NCBI GenBank assembly: GCA_002270565.1
Contig: NQMI01000005.1
Location: 186,001 to 250,000 of the forward strand
Direction: 5' to 3'
Length of the DNA: 64,000 nt
Origin: Stenocarpella maydis
Lineage: Eukaryota > Ascomycota > Sordariomycetes > Diaporthales > Diaporthaceae
The notes beneath the pieces were generated by a model, which did no database searches, was not told where the DNA came from, and saw nothing but the letters and a program-made list of their open reading frames with translations. This document shows positions 11,871 to 22,357 of the stretch, one piece after another (the first letter of the stretch is position 1; each line of letters starts with the position of its first letter). The translations under genes were made by a program, and so were the position numbers.

Positions 11871-14800
11871 TTTTTGGCAGACCTTTTGTTCCGCTATGGC
11901 ACTTATGACAGCGGTTGCCGTGGGCTTGACTTTGGATTTGAAGCGCACCAGCCTGATTGCAAGACCCTTGACAACTACAGGACGTAATGATTTAGGATGT
12001 ATAAACGAATAAAACGGCTTGATGATGCAGAAGGCCTGTCTCCTTGTGGGATGTATGTGTTCTGAAAGCCCCCTTTCCGGGCCTCCCTACGATGCGCGCA
12101 CAACTTCACATCTATGGCGCTGATGACACTGCAGAACCCCTCTCCTCTACCGTCCATTGAGGCCAATATGTTGACGAGGCAATGATATTGGCGCGTCACC
12201 CCCACCTCCCCCACATTCCCGCGGGCTTGTGGTATAAATAAGGTTATAACAGTTCTGTACCCACTTGTGGGTAGGCATTGCCTTTGTGGGTTATATTTGA
12301 TGGGCACCTTGGAACCGCTGCTATTGCGCCACTCGCCAGGGGCAGTATGCATGGCACGGCTGTGTTTCATTAGCATTCTGGTACATGCAAATCCTCGCCA
12401 CCGCGGTCACTTTAGTCAGTGACTCCCACTCGTACAGACATTGGCTGGGGGATGGTCTGCCAAGACGAGCCGAATCATGCTTTGGTTCGCCTCTTCTGTA
12501 ATTGCAGCCATACTATGGCATGGCATTGGTTGATCGATCCAACGTCTTTCCAATTTTAGCTACCCTTCTGTTTTGGCACCTCTTTCTTTTTTTTTGTGAA
12601 GTACGGCGTACCTTCAGCCCGACTTGCGTGATCATCTATATGGCATAGTGCTCCATGTTGGCTTTGGCTATAGCCTGGCGCGGCTTGATCTGTTCCCGAG
12701 TCCACACAAGATTGAAAGAAGTGGAAAATGCCGCGGACTTTCTGATGATTAGCCGCACATGTCATTCCTTGCTCGAAATCTTGCTACGTTGCCCTGGAGG
12801 GGATAAAGAGGATCGCGTCAAGGGATCAAAGCCTGGTCGCCACCGCATTACGGGTAAGAGGGCAGCACTCACCAAGAAGCTCTTGTAGGTTTTCTCGTAC
12901 CCCATGGAACACTCCAGCATACTCGTGCATGAGGTTTGCTTCATCATCAGCGCCACCACCTAGAGCTTGTTATTGTCCGCGACTCTCCGTGGGCCATGGG
13001 TCAAAAAAATGGAGAGAAGAATATATCCTTCAGGCTCTTTTTGCAGTCTGACAAAGTTGTGCATGCCCCTGATGGCTGCCATGGAGGGAGTTTGAGTCGT
13101 GGCCGGCCCGGGTCAGGTTACCACAGAATTTCCCGCATCGTTTCATTCGGGCAATTTTATTAGGATGGACAGGGAACGCGAGACTAGAGTGCCTTTTGAA
13201 AGTGAAGCCAGCAGAGATGATGGACAGCTGGTGGTAGGTCCTGCTTCTGCACCAGTGCATTTCTTAACGTGTTCCATGTGTTGGCGCCGTGGGTGTTTGG
13301 GCGTGTCCGACTGCAGTTATTCTGAGTGTCTAGGCATGGATGTTGTAGGTCTGTGTATTATAGATTGTTGTGACTGGGAGTTATGTGTTGGGTGTAGATT
13401 GAGAGTGACTGCTCCGGACAGCGATCGAGCGATTTTTGAACGTTCGGCAGTGGGACCAGGTCGGGATGTAGGCTCTGATATCGGCATTGCTGACTTTAAT
13501 AAAGGAAACCCTCACCCATTGGAAAAAGACCGCTGGCGAGAGAACTATCCAAATCGTGCTCAGAGTTGGAGGGGAGATTTGTGCTGCTTCAAGGCTCCTT
13601 CTGGCCGCTGTCCCTTCTGGATGCGTGTGGCTCAACCCCGGGCTCGTTCGGGGGAGCTCTGCTCTGGACAGTAAAGATGGGTATGGACTCACCCCCGTGA
13701 GTAAGGCTTTCGTGCTCTCATACCTTTGGAAACCGTAAGCTGAGTCTAGATCCCGGTACACGAGAGAGGAACCGGTACGTCGCTCTCGAGATGGCATATA
13801 TGTTCATCACCGCCAACCCAATATCCCGCCCTGGGCTATGTGTCTGCGGACCAACGAGCCCATCAGAAAATAGCAGCCCCAGCTACTTATGGCCTTATTA
13901 AAGGTGGATAAGCTCAAGGAATTAGATGGCTCCTGCGTGACAGACAGGTAGTTCTGTAGGAGCCTCGACGTACCCTGCCCTGCCAATGGTAGTATCCTGC
14001 GCGCGTCCAACAGCTTCCGCTAACGCCTGCTGTCAAGGTAAGGCAGTCCAACATCCCAGCTTTCTTAGCGGGTAAAAAAGAAAGCAGAGGAGCCATACAT
14101 AGCTCCGTAATCGGGCTCCATAGTCTCCAAATGCAATAAGGGGGACGGAACGGGAGAGTGGGCAAGTCCTGAAGCCTGTATGTAGCCTGCAAGATATCGA
14201 GGGAACATATCAGGAGTATGACGAGCTCAGGAATTAGCTTTGGTGAATGGAATAGAGATGTGAGTGAGTGGTCGCTCAGCATCAGCCCACATTTATTAGG
14301 ATCACCTGTCAGAATTCTGGGCTAGAAACTGTTCACGCACATCAGGGGTCTTGGAGGCTATTGCCTCTGTGCCTGTTGGCCTTCCGTCACCCCTTTTCCG
14401 CTCAGTCCAAATCCGCATCCCTCAGGGCTCCCTCTCCACCTTCTATTTTGGCCGCCCAGGTACTTTATCACGCTTTCAAGGCCTCATGGAGTTCCCAACG
14501 AGCTGCAGAAACGTCCATTCCCTCCATAGCGAGTCTTGGACCACTTGCGTGTGGTTGCTGGTTTACTTTTCCTGCTTGTACAAACACCTCGTTTGAGACG
14601 TCAGTTCTCGAGCAACAAAAGAAAAACCTTTCCCACGCCCCCAGCAGATCAAATCTTGGGCCAACCACGTAAAACCCACAAATGCTATTTTGCACTTTAC
14701 ATTACTCACCTCACGTATTTACTTCCCGCCATTCTTGACGGCCCTTTTCCCCATACCTATCATAGCCGCAGCTCTGAAGGGAACCCTAGAGGCACCGAAG

Positions 14801-14956
14801 CCTGTTCAGACTTGACCAGCTTCACCTTCCTGCTCGCAAGGCTGCAACCTTTGCATCACCCCACCCATCCGCAATCTCTTCACAGCTTTTTCACATTCCA
14901 CATTTTCTGAACCTCCCAGCCACCTCTCCATACTGCAACCCACCACTTCCCTCTTG
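11871..14956. other. gene-poor region
   Basis: About 3 kb without a supportable gene. Frames up to 191 codons (13099-13674, +) exist but lack recognisable domains, have no supporting splice signals, and are contradicted by equally long frames on the other strand. The stretch 14700-14950 is pyrimidine-rich and resembles a promoter or leader for the pseudogene that follows. Confidence 0.5.
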
Positions 14957-16767
14957 ATGAAGTACCTACGAATGATGCGTCAGCGAGAGCATACACCAGC
15001 CGCACCACGTAAGTACACAAAAGACTTTATCAGCAAACCCTGGCGTTAAAAAAGATGCTGATGTCGCACAGAATGGCAGACAGCTCATCCAACGACCCTG
15101 GTGGCGGCATTCCCCCGTCGCCAGCCAGCCCACCAGTAGCCCTTCGCGTCGAGAACCTTCTACCAGAATTGACTCCAAACGAGGCAAGCGCAGCCAGCCT
15201 CCCTGAAGCACTCAAAGACCGACACCCTCGCGGCATTCTCAGGCAATATGGCATCAAGGTACAGACGGCGGATGACATCGGTTACAACTCATTGCACTTG
15301 GAGCTCCGCGACCACATTCGGGCAATCGCCATTGCGGGCATCCAAGAGTCAGATGGCGACTATGACCACCTCCAAGGCAGATACCTTCCTTAGATGACGC
15401 CATATGCCTGCATCGACCCAGAATGGAGGGAGGCAGTTGAGAAGGTCAACTTTCGGCGTCTAAGATTCTCTGGGACGAAGAAAAAGCTTACCAAGCACCT
15501 CAAGCTGCTTGAGCGCTACGTCGTAGATAGTCGGCGGAAGTATCTCCAGTATATCAGTCTTCGCATTCAACGTTACAGGCCGAGCCCCAGATCACCCTGG
15601 ACACAGGGCCCAACGGACGATGGACTCATTGAACCTCCTGTGATGAGCAGAGTGGATGTATTGATGGCACCTGTTTTCTGACTGTTCAACATTATCAAGC
15701 AGTGGGACCAGTACGCCACAGGCGAAAGCGGTCTTAGTGTTGAGCTCGAGACTCATGGCTGCTGTGCCTTTCCAGGAGATGGAGAACTACAGGAAACCAC
15801 TCAGGCTGTACAGGTTAGGCTGGCCAACCTATCTCCCATCTCTCAGATATCCCACTTCCAAGCCCCGCTTTTGGGAACCTTTTGATATCTCAGCAACGCA
15901 TGTTCTGCTCTCACGCATGCCTCGTCTTCGAAGTATCTCGCTCAGGATCCCCGTCCTCTCGCGGCTTGCAGAGGATCACGATTCTCGGATTCTATGTAAG
16001 TCTATGTCTAACTAACTCAATGTCTCTCAGCACATCTCAGCTAACCTGCTTGAATAGCATTCTACAGGTCTCTGTCTCGGACCGCTCCGAATCTCGAAAG
16101 CTTAGAGGTTATGAGCGACGGGTATATCGATCGGAATAGGAGCAATGACTTTGCGACGAATTTTATTGCTGCCATGTTCTCCTTCTCGCAGAGACTCCGC
16201 ACTCTTTCTCTGAAGTGGCAGAGTCTTTACACAGCACGAACAATTCTCTCGTACTTTTCCGCGGCAAGCTTCAACTCCATGGCAGCACCGCCGCTGGCGT
16301 GGCCAAACTTAACGCACTTGAACTTTAGGCCGACCTGTATTCATCACCTAGAGGACGACGTTCCCATGATTGTCGACGAGTTAATTCTGGGAGTCGGACG
16401 TGCAATCAGATACATGCCTCACATTCGGCATCTGGAGATGGTGGTGTCATACCAAACACCACCGGATGTTATTGACGACGAAGACCCCTTTGGCTGGCTG
16501 TGGGACGGGTGCTGGGGAGAAGTCTACACCCAGATCGATTTTACGCTCGAACATTTGCGCCACTCCTATGAGCGCACCCCAACGGCGAGACTATGTGTTA
16601 GGCACCACAGAGGCTGGGATAGTCTCAAGACTGTCCCTGCTAGAAGTGTGGTGGAGCAGTGGAAAGAGCCAGTTGCACGCGCAACGAATGCTAATTTGCA
16701 AGTCGATGTGGTTTCTTTGCCTCGCTCCGATATTTGGTTGGATGACATGGTTGGAATGTGGTTTTGA
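14957..16767 (+). pseudogene. decayed F-box-like (DUF6546-type) gene
   Basis: A gene skeleton remains, with probable splice sites. A first exon at 14957-15008 (GTAAGT donor) joins 15055, and a later intron lies at about 15986-16058 (GTAAGT donor, GAATAG acceptor) in matching phase. The readable protein includes ACIDPEWREAVEKVNFRRL, which resembles the post-F-box segment of fungal DUF6546 proteins, then leucine-rich blocks (MPRLRSISLRI, TAPNLESLEVM, RYMPHIRHLEMVV). It is broken by TAG at 15391-15393 and TGA at 15679-15681, both one C-to-T change from CAG or CGA. Frame changes occur between about 15800 and 15890 and probably near 15195. The 3' part from 16074 to 16767 is still fully open (about 230 codons). 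F-box proteins select targets for SCF ubiquitin ligases; this copy is very unlikely to work. Confidence 0.65.
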
Positions 16768-18356
16768 CCAACGTTATGCCCGCAGAGTTGCAGTGCGGCA
16801 TAGATCAAGCCGCGGTTCGACCTGGGGTGGAAGAACTATGGCGCGCCGAAAATGGAGTCAGGGAGTCGAAGGTGGAAGAACCATGAAACAATATTTCTGA
16901 CGGAGCGATGGGCTAGGTCCAAAGTCACTGAACTTCTGCCAACGAACCTGGCTTTTCCCTAGATAGTTCCCCAATCAAAGTCGCAATTGTGAGAAAAGAA
17001 CTAGTTGCATTCAGTGCAGTGACTGGCCAGTGCTCAGGAGCTGTTTATGGCGGACCAAACCCTGCAGAGCTCAGTCGTCACATCAGTTGTAGATGGTTGG
17101 GGGTTTCCAGGAAATTTCTTCGCCCTTTATGACTCCATTTGGTTAGTTTTTTGAAGCAGCCTAGCAGTGGGAGGAGAGGGAAGGAATATCAGAGATCGAG
17201 AGAGGGGGAGAGGGAGGGAGAGGGAGGAAGAGACGGAGGGAGAGAGATATCCAGAAATACAGATCTCTCATAGGACTGCCCCTCAGTTTTCAAGAATCCC
17301 TCAGCCAGAATTAATGCTAAAACCCCTTAAAACATTTGGTTGTTAAATGGTCTGACTTTCTCCGAAAAAGTGGTGCCTAAACTACTAAGTACTTACCTGG
17401 TCCTCATACTGCCGATATAGTGGTCTTCATTACGGCAGCTTCTACCACAACAATGTTTAGAGAGCTTTCTCTAAGGATATTAAAATTCCTTCTGCAAGTT
17501 TTAGCCGGAATGACCTCCAAGTTCGTATGGTCGATGATTAACTATAGTATTTCCTGCAGCAACAGCATCGTTCGAGGACGCTGGAGGAAGACTCTAGCCC
17601 GACTCCATATACACGTTTACGGAATTTAAAGGCGATAGGACACACAAGAAGAGCTTTAACTGCACATCTTATGATCTTAGCTACCAACGTTACTGAAACA
17701 TGCAGGATGCTCCTTTGAATCGACCACAAAGCATTCCATATGCAGTACCTAATGACACGGACGGCATGAGGCCACAATGGCCTGATTATGAAAGACCATG
17801 TGGCTTAAATCGGTGCTATAGCATCCCTTTTGTGTCACATGTGTGCCTTAGGCCAGATGGTTGGGCCTTTGACGGCCTGGTGAGACAGGCCGACCGGACC
17901 GAGGCCACCCTTGGATTACACAGGTACCGAGGAGGATCTGAAACACTACACTTCATCCGGCCAACACGGCGGCCAGTTTACAGCTGAATGTGAATGATAT
18001 CATTGTTTCTTTTCGTTGGAGTCTCCCAATATTTTAAGTTTGGTCGACTGCAACAGGCCCGGTGTGATTCCGATCCTACCAGGCTACGGAGACATGAACC
18101 TGTGGAGATCATCCTAGAGCATAGGCTTCATATTTGCGGATTCCGGGCATAACTGCATGTATAACTTGAGAGACACAAGCCCACGAGGACCAAATAGAAA
18201 ATATCAGAGCATCTCCGTGCTGAGGCCGAAATATCGCGGATCTCCAGTTCTATTAACAAGCTCTACCAGAGGTTGAAAGTCTTTGCATGCAACTCCTCTT
18301 TTGCCCACATTCTTGATTGATCATCTAATTACTCTTTAACACAACGTAGCTTCAAT
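16768..18356. other. intergenic with GA-rich low-complexity tract
   Basis: No supportable gene is seen. A purine-rich tract of GAGA/GGAG units runs from about 17168 to 17250. From about 17280 to 18340 the sequence is more AT-rich with stops in all frames and may contain old repeat material. The last 60 bases are the leader of the gene at 18357. Confidence 0.5.
17168..17250. repeat. GA-rich low-complexity tract
   Basis: A nearly pure purine stretch built from irregular GAG, GGAG and GAGAGG units. It is simple sequence rather than a precise tandem array. Confidence 0.7.
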
Positions 18357-19203
18357 ATGGCAACTCGCCTGGAATTCGTCATCCAAAAGCTGGATAGGCT
18401 TGAAGATGCCATCCGGCACGAGAAGAGAACGTATGACAGGTGCAGGGACCAATACGCACAGACGAGAAGCTTGGAAATTCTGGAGGACCTCAGAAGAGAG
18501 TAAGTCCTATCGCCTCAAATTAATCCGAGATGTCAAGACCCTCTGGAACTAACTGGCCATTTCCATTCAGACGCTCAAGATACAGAGCCGAATATGATGA
18601 GCTGCAAAGAGCGCGCTCTGATGCGCGAGAACAGAGTCTGTTTCTTTCCTACACTCATCCAAGAGCCAAACACAAACATAGCCCCACGGAAAATGACTGT
18701 ACCAATTTCTGACATGCTCCGTTTGGAATCCAGGGCACCAAAACCAACGTCCCCCACAGCAGCAGTATAGAGAGCACCAACCGCGAAGACAAACGGCCGC
18801 TCCCCCCGACGCACAATATCGCGCCTACCCTGATCGGCGAGATGCCCAGGACACATCGGGCTACAGGCCGAGGCACGACTACGCCCCCAACGGCCATGCA
18901 GCAGGCCGGCCCCAAGGCGGCGCCGGCAGACAGCAGCGGCCCGGTCCTGCTCGCCCGCGGCCGAACAACGCTCAGACAATGTATGTCGAGGTGGAGGAGC
19001 CGGATGGGACGAAATACACCCAGAGGGGAGTAATGCGTGATTTTGACCCTTCCCGGGACACTGTGCGGCCCAATCCTGCTCGCCCGCGGCCGAACAAGGC
19101 TCAGACAATGGATGTCGAGGTGGAGGAGCCGGATGGGACGACATTCATCCAAAGGGGAGTAATGCGTGATTTTGACCCTTCCCGGGACACTTTGCGGAAG
19201 TGA
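18357..19203 (+). CDS. unknown protein with two 43-residue C-terminal repeats
   Basis: Exon 1 is 18357..18499 (GTAAGT donor) and exon 2 starts at 18571 after a CTAAC branch and TTCAG acceptor. The protein begins with a charged, probably coiled-coil segment (RLEFVIQKLDRLEDAIRHEKR), continues through a Gln/Pro/Arg-rich disordered part, and ends with two near-identical copies of a unit containing VEVEEPDGT and RGVMRDFDPSRDT. A second intron must lie between about 18636 and 18733, because exon 2 otherwise stops at 18712. GTCTGT at 18636 with the CAG ending at 18733 keeps phase, as would a 35-bp intron from 18699. The donor is therefore uncertain. I do not recognise the family. Codon use through both repeats is that of a real gene, and the stop is at 19201-19203. 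Confidence 0.65.
18933..19194 (+). repeat. in-frame tandem duplication, 129-bp unit
   Basis: Two adjacent copies with a period of 129 bases (43 codons); equivalent ATG codons lie at 18979 and 19108. The copies differ at only a handful of bases, for example AACGCT against AAGGCT and AAATACACC against ACATTCATC. High DNA identity implies a recent duplication that kept the frame. Confidence 0.85.
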
Positions 19204-19840
19204 GTGGCACTCGGGGCACACCGATAGCTGGCTATCGTGTAGCAAGATTGCAACACTCATATCATAGATTAGACTGATACATTGCTTGATCCTTTCGTCC
19301 TACCTTTTCGTCCTCTGTACACAGATTCTCTTGCCTTTGTGTGTCCGGAAAAATATCCTTTCAGCGGATATAAATTACATGGAAAATATCTTTGCATGTG
19401 TCAGGTCGCCTGTGGCCTCTCGCTCGGAGCTCAGTCCGCGCGGTGGTTGCACGGGTGGCAACCCTCGTCGTGGGGCACTCGTCCGCCGTTTTCTAGGTCT
19501 CGATGTAGCGCACATTGCACCGAATGCACCTGAGCTGCCTCGGAGCAGGGCTCTCCATACGTTGATGAAGAGAGGAAGGGCCTCGGGACTGCCGGTCTGT
19601 ACTTGACCAAAACCAACTGCTGCAGGTGGACTGGCTGGGTTGTTGCGTTCGATAGTAGGAGGTATCGGTGCTCCGCTAAACCCTACGGCTGCTTCAACAC
19701 TGCTAGCATTACTTTTTATATATATATATATATATAAAAGAAAAGGCTATTTTTGCAACTCTAGTGGTAGCTACCTGAGTACCTACTCAAGTAGCCAACT
19801 GCCGACAATATCCAAGAGTCCCGCAGGAGCTCCTCCGACC
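19204..19840. other. intergenic with TA microsatellite
   Basis: No gene is seen. A TA dinucleotide run lies at about 19717-19736. The region separates the convergent 3' ends of the flanking genes, so terminators for both should fall here; none is distinct enough to place. Confidence 0.6.
19717..19736. repeat. TA dinucleotide microsatellite
   Basis: About ten TA units in the 3' flank of the PLD-family gene. Confidence 0.85.
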
Positions 19841-22357
19841 CTACGCCCCAAACATCTCACGGTCGCGTATCTTTTGCTTCACGCTCCAGTACTGGTCCCA
19901 CCACGGCTTCTCCCCATCCTTCCTGTTCGGCGGCAGCCTCAAGTTGATGGTGTGCTTCTCCCCCTTGGCCTCAGCCCTCTGCTTCTTCTGCACGTGGTTG
20001 CGGACCTCATAATGGTCGAACATGGACACGGCCTCGATCATGTACGCCGTGGCCACGCGCTGGTCCCTGATGAGGAACAGATTCTCGGCGTTCTTCAGGT
20101 CGGCCGCCGTGCTGAAGTTGTGCGAGCCGGTGTACACGCGCGCGTTGGGCCTGTCAAAGTCAATGACCACGAACTTGTGGTGCATCCTCGCCCCCGAGCC
20201 GCCGGCGGACTCGTTGTCGAAGCTCTCCGGGTACGCCACCGGCGGGTTGCCGTCGCTGGTCTGCAGCTCCAGCTCGTTGACCGACTTGTCCGACAGGCCG
20301 TACACCATGATGCCCTTCTCCGCCGTCTTCTTGACGATGGCGTCCCTTATGACCCCTGGCGTCTGGTAGAGGAAGGCGAGCGAGTAGAAGAGGCTCGACT
20401 GGGCGTTGGCAATGTCCGCCGCGATGCCCTCCAGCGTGCCGGCCTTCGAGCTGTGTGGCGAGAAGGTCACCTGTGCGTCGATGCCGCCGAGCCCGAGGTC
20501 GTTCCACTGCGCCGACTCGGTCTTGTAGAAGCCGTCCGTGTCGTTGGGGTGCTCCCAGTAGTTCTCGAAGGCCTTGCTGAACACCTCCACCGGCCCGCGT
20601 CCCTCCAGGGCGATGAGGTTGTTGTTCTGGACGTAGAGGCCCCGCCACGAGAAGTTGGTCGAGCCGCCAATGGCGATCTGGGTCCTCTTCCCGTCGACGA
20701 TGATGACCTTGTTGTGGTGCAGGCCGCCCATGTGCTGCCGCTGGACGTTGTTCTTGCCCGCAGATCTCTCCAGCATCACGGCTGCCTTGGTCTCGGCGTC
20801 GTCGGGGTCCTTGTGCGGCTCCGAGTCGTCGATGATGATCCTGACGCGTCTCCCGAGCTTCTTCAGCCGGAGCACAACCTCGGGGTTGTTCAGGTCGTAC
20901 GCGAGCACGCGCACCTGGGCCGTCTCGTCCTCGATGGCCGCGTCGAGCGCGCCGAGCAGCACCTCGCGGGCCTCGAACCCCATCCACGACAGCGCCTTTT
21001 CCTGGAGCTCCGGGTCCTTGGCCCTAAACTCGAGCCCGTCGTCGGCCTTGACGGGCAGGATGGTCCCCACGCCGCCATTCTCGCCAAACTTCTTGACAAA
21101 GGCCTTTGACGAGACGAAGCCCCGCGTGAAGGCAATGTTCATCTTGCCAGGGTATGTCTGGGCCATGATCTGGATCTTCACATCCTGCTTCTCCCCATAG
21201 GTCAACGCGCGGTCGTCGCCCCCGCCATTCATGAAGACAGGCGTGACACGGTAGCGGAAGTGCCCAGGTACATCGACCGTGTAGGGGAAATGCACCCATC
21301 GGAACCTCTGTATCGGCGACCGCTTGCTCGACCGCACCTCAAACCCAGAGTCCCGCCGCTCCCCGGGGAACGTGAGGAAGTTTGGGATCTCCCGCCACTC
21401 GGTCGACTGCGGCTCCAGGTACTCTATGACGAAGCCCACGAAGTCGTCCGGGGGCGTGCCGTTCTTCCAGTTCATGGCGAGCATAGACATGCCCTCGCCG
21501 CGGTACACGGTGAAGGTGAACGGCGCCTTTGAGTTCTGGCCTCTGACGATGAAGTCGGGAGGCACCTCGTTCTTGGTTGGGGCGATGGTGTGCTTGCGGA
21601 GTGGCAGAGGGCCGGGACCTGGCTTCTTGTGCTGCTCCGGGCTCCCGGCGGAGGCTGCGGCAGGTCGCTTCTTCGGCTTCCTCGGCGGTGTGCCCGTGTC
21701 GCTGGCAGGCTCGTCATCTTCATCACTCTTGTCTGCTGCCGCCTTCTTGGGCTTTCTCGCCGGCGTGGTCTTTCGGCTCGGGCGCTCATCATCCTTGTCC
21801 CCCATATCCGCCAGAGTCTCATAGTCCAAATCCTCGTCTCCGGACCCCCCGTACTCCTCATACTCCTCGCCATCCTCTGGGGTCCATTCCTTATCCTCCT
21901 CACGCTTGGTGCGAGGCTTGGGCTTCTTGCGTCCGGTTGTTTTTGACGGCTTCGGGGACGCCTTCTTGGGAGGCCTTGTCAGCTCCAGGTCCTCGGTCAA
22001 CAGCTGCTCATTGGCCATCTCCTGGACCTCGAGCTCTTCATCCTCGAGCTCCTCGTCCGTGGGTTTCCACGCCTCATCCTCCGGGCGCTTTGTCCGCTTA
22101 GCGACCTTTTTGCGCTGAGGTGTTGGAGACTTCTTCTCAGTAGCCTGGGATGACTTTTTAGGCGTGGCCTGACTCTCGCCATTGGGCCTGCCACCCATGA
22201 TTCCCTGCTCGAGGGACTGATCATTGGCCTCTACGTAGGCATCTTCCTCCGTCGGTCTCCAAGTACCGTCATCATCCCCCGTTCGCCTGCCTTTTGCCAT
22301 TTTGGACTTCAACGAGTCAGAGGTGTACCGCACGAGTGTGCGGAAGCCGAAACACAT
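19841..22357 (-). CDS. phospholipase D-superfamily protein with charged N-terminus
   Basis: A single uninterrupted frame gives 838 aa from the ATG at 22355-22357. A second start, MAKGRRTGDDDG at 22300, gives 819 aa and looks equally plausible. Residues 20-270 are dominated by acidic and Lys/Pro-rich repeats such as EDEAWKPTDEEL and EDKEWTPEDGEEYEE, probably disordered and possibly nuclear. The C-terminal half carries two HxK(x)4D motifs of the PLD superfamily: HHNKVIIVDGKR at about 545, followed by GGSTNFSWRG, and MHHKFVVIDFDR at about 723, followed by TGSHNFSTAAD. Two HKD motifs are needed for one active site, so the enzyme looks intact. It could be a phosphodiesterase acting on lipid or nucleic acid; the charged N-terminus favours no particular substrate. 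It is not a classical PX-PH PLD. Confidence 0.85.
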   Translation of the reverse strand: MCFGFRTLVRYTSDSLKSKMAKGRRTGDDDGTWRPTEEDAYVEANDQSLEQGIMGGRPNGESQATPKKSSQATEKKSPTPQRKKVAKRTKRPEDEAWKPTDEELEDEELEVQEMANEQLLTEDLELTRPPKKASPKPSKTTGRKKPKPRTKREEDKEWTPEDGEEYEEYGGSGDEDLDYETLADMGDKDDERPSRKTTPARKPKKAAADKSDEDDEPASDTGTPPRKPKKRPAAASAGSPEQHKKPGPGPLPLRKHTIAPTKNEVPPDFIVRGQNSKAPFTFTVYRGEGMSMLAMNWKNGTPPDDFVGFVIEYLEPQSTEWREIPNFLTFPGERRDSGFEVRSSKRSPIQRFRWVHFPYTVDVPGHFRYRVTPVFMNGGGDDRALTYGEKQDVKIQIMAQTYPGKMNIAFTRGFVSSKAFVKKFGENGGVGTILPVKADDGLEFRAKDPELQEKALSWMGFEAREVLLGALDAAIEDETAQVRVLAYDLNNPEVVLRLKKLGRRVRIIIDDSEPHKDPDDAETKAAVMLERSAGKNNVQRQHMGGLHHNKVIIVDGKRTQIAIGGSTNFSWRGLYVQNNNLIALEGRGPVEVFSKAFENYWEHPNDTDGFYKTESAQWNDLGLGGIDAQVTFSPHSSKAGTLEGIAADIANAQSSLFYSLAFLYQTPGVIRDAIVKKTAEKGIMVYGLSDKSVNELELQTSDGNPPVAYPESFDNESAGGSGARMHHKFVVIDFDRPNARVYTGSHNFSTAADLKNAENLFLIRDQRVATAYMIEAVSMFDHYEVRNHVQKKQRAEAKGEKHTINLRLPPNRKDGEKPWWDQYWSVKQKIRDREMFGA

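Noticed and set aside
11073..11948. 291-codon minus-strand frame
   Set aside because: Antisense shadow of the GPCR.
13099..13674. 191-codon plus-strand frame with many cysteines
   Set aside because: No signal peptide, no domain, and competing frames on the other strand; codon use does not resemble the intact genes.
19640..21109. 489-codon plus-strand frame
   Set aside because: Antisense to the PLD-family gene, whose HKD motifs prove the coding strand; this frame also begins in a TA microsatellite.
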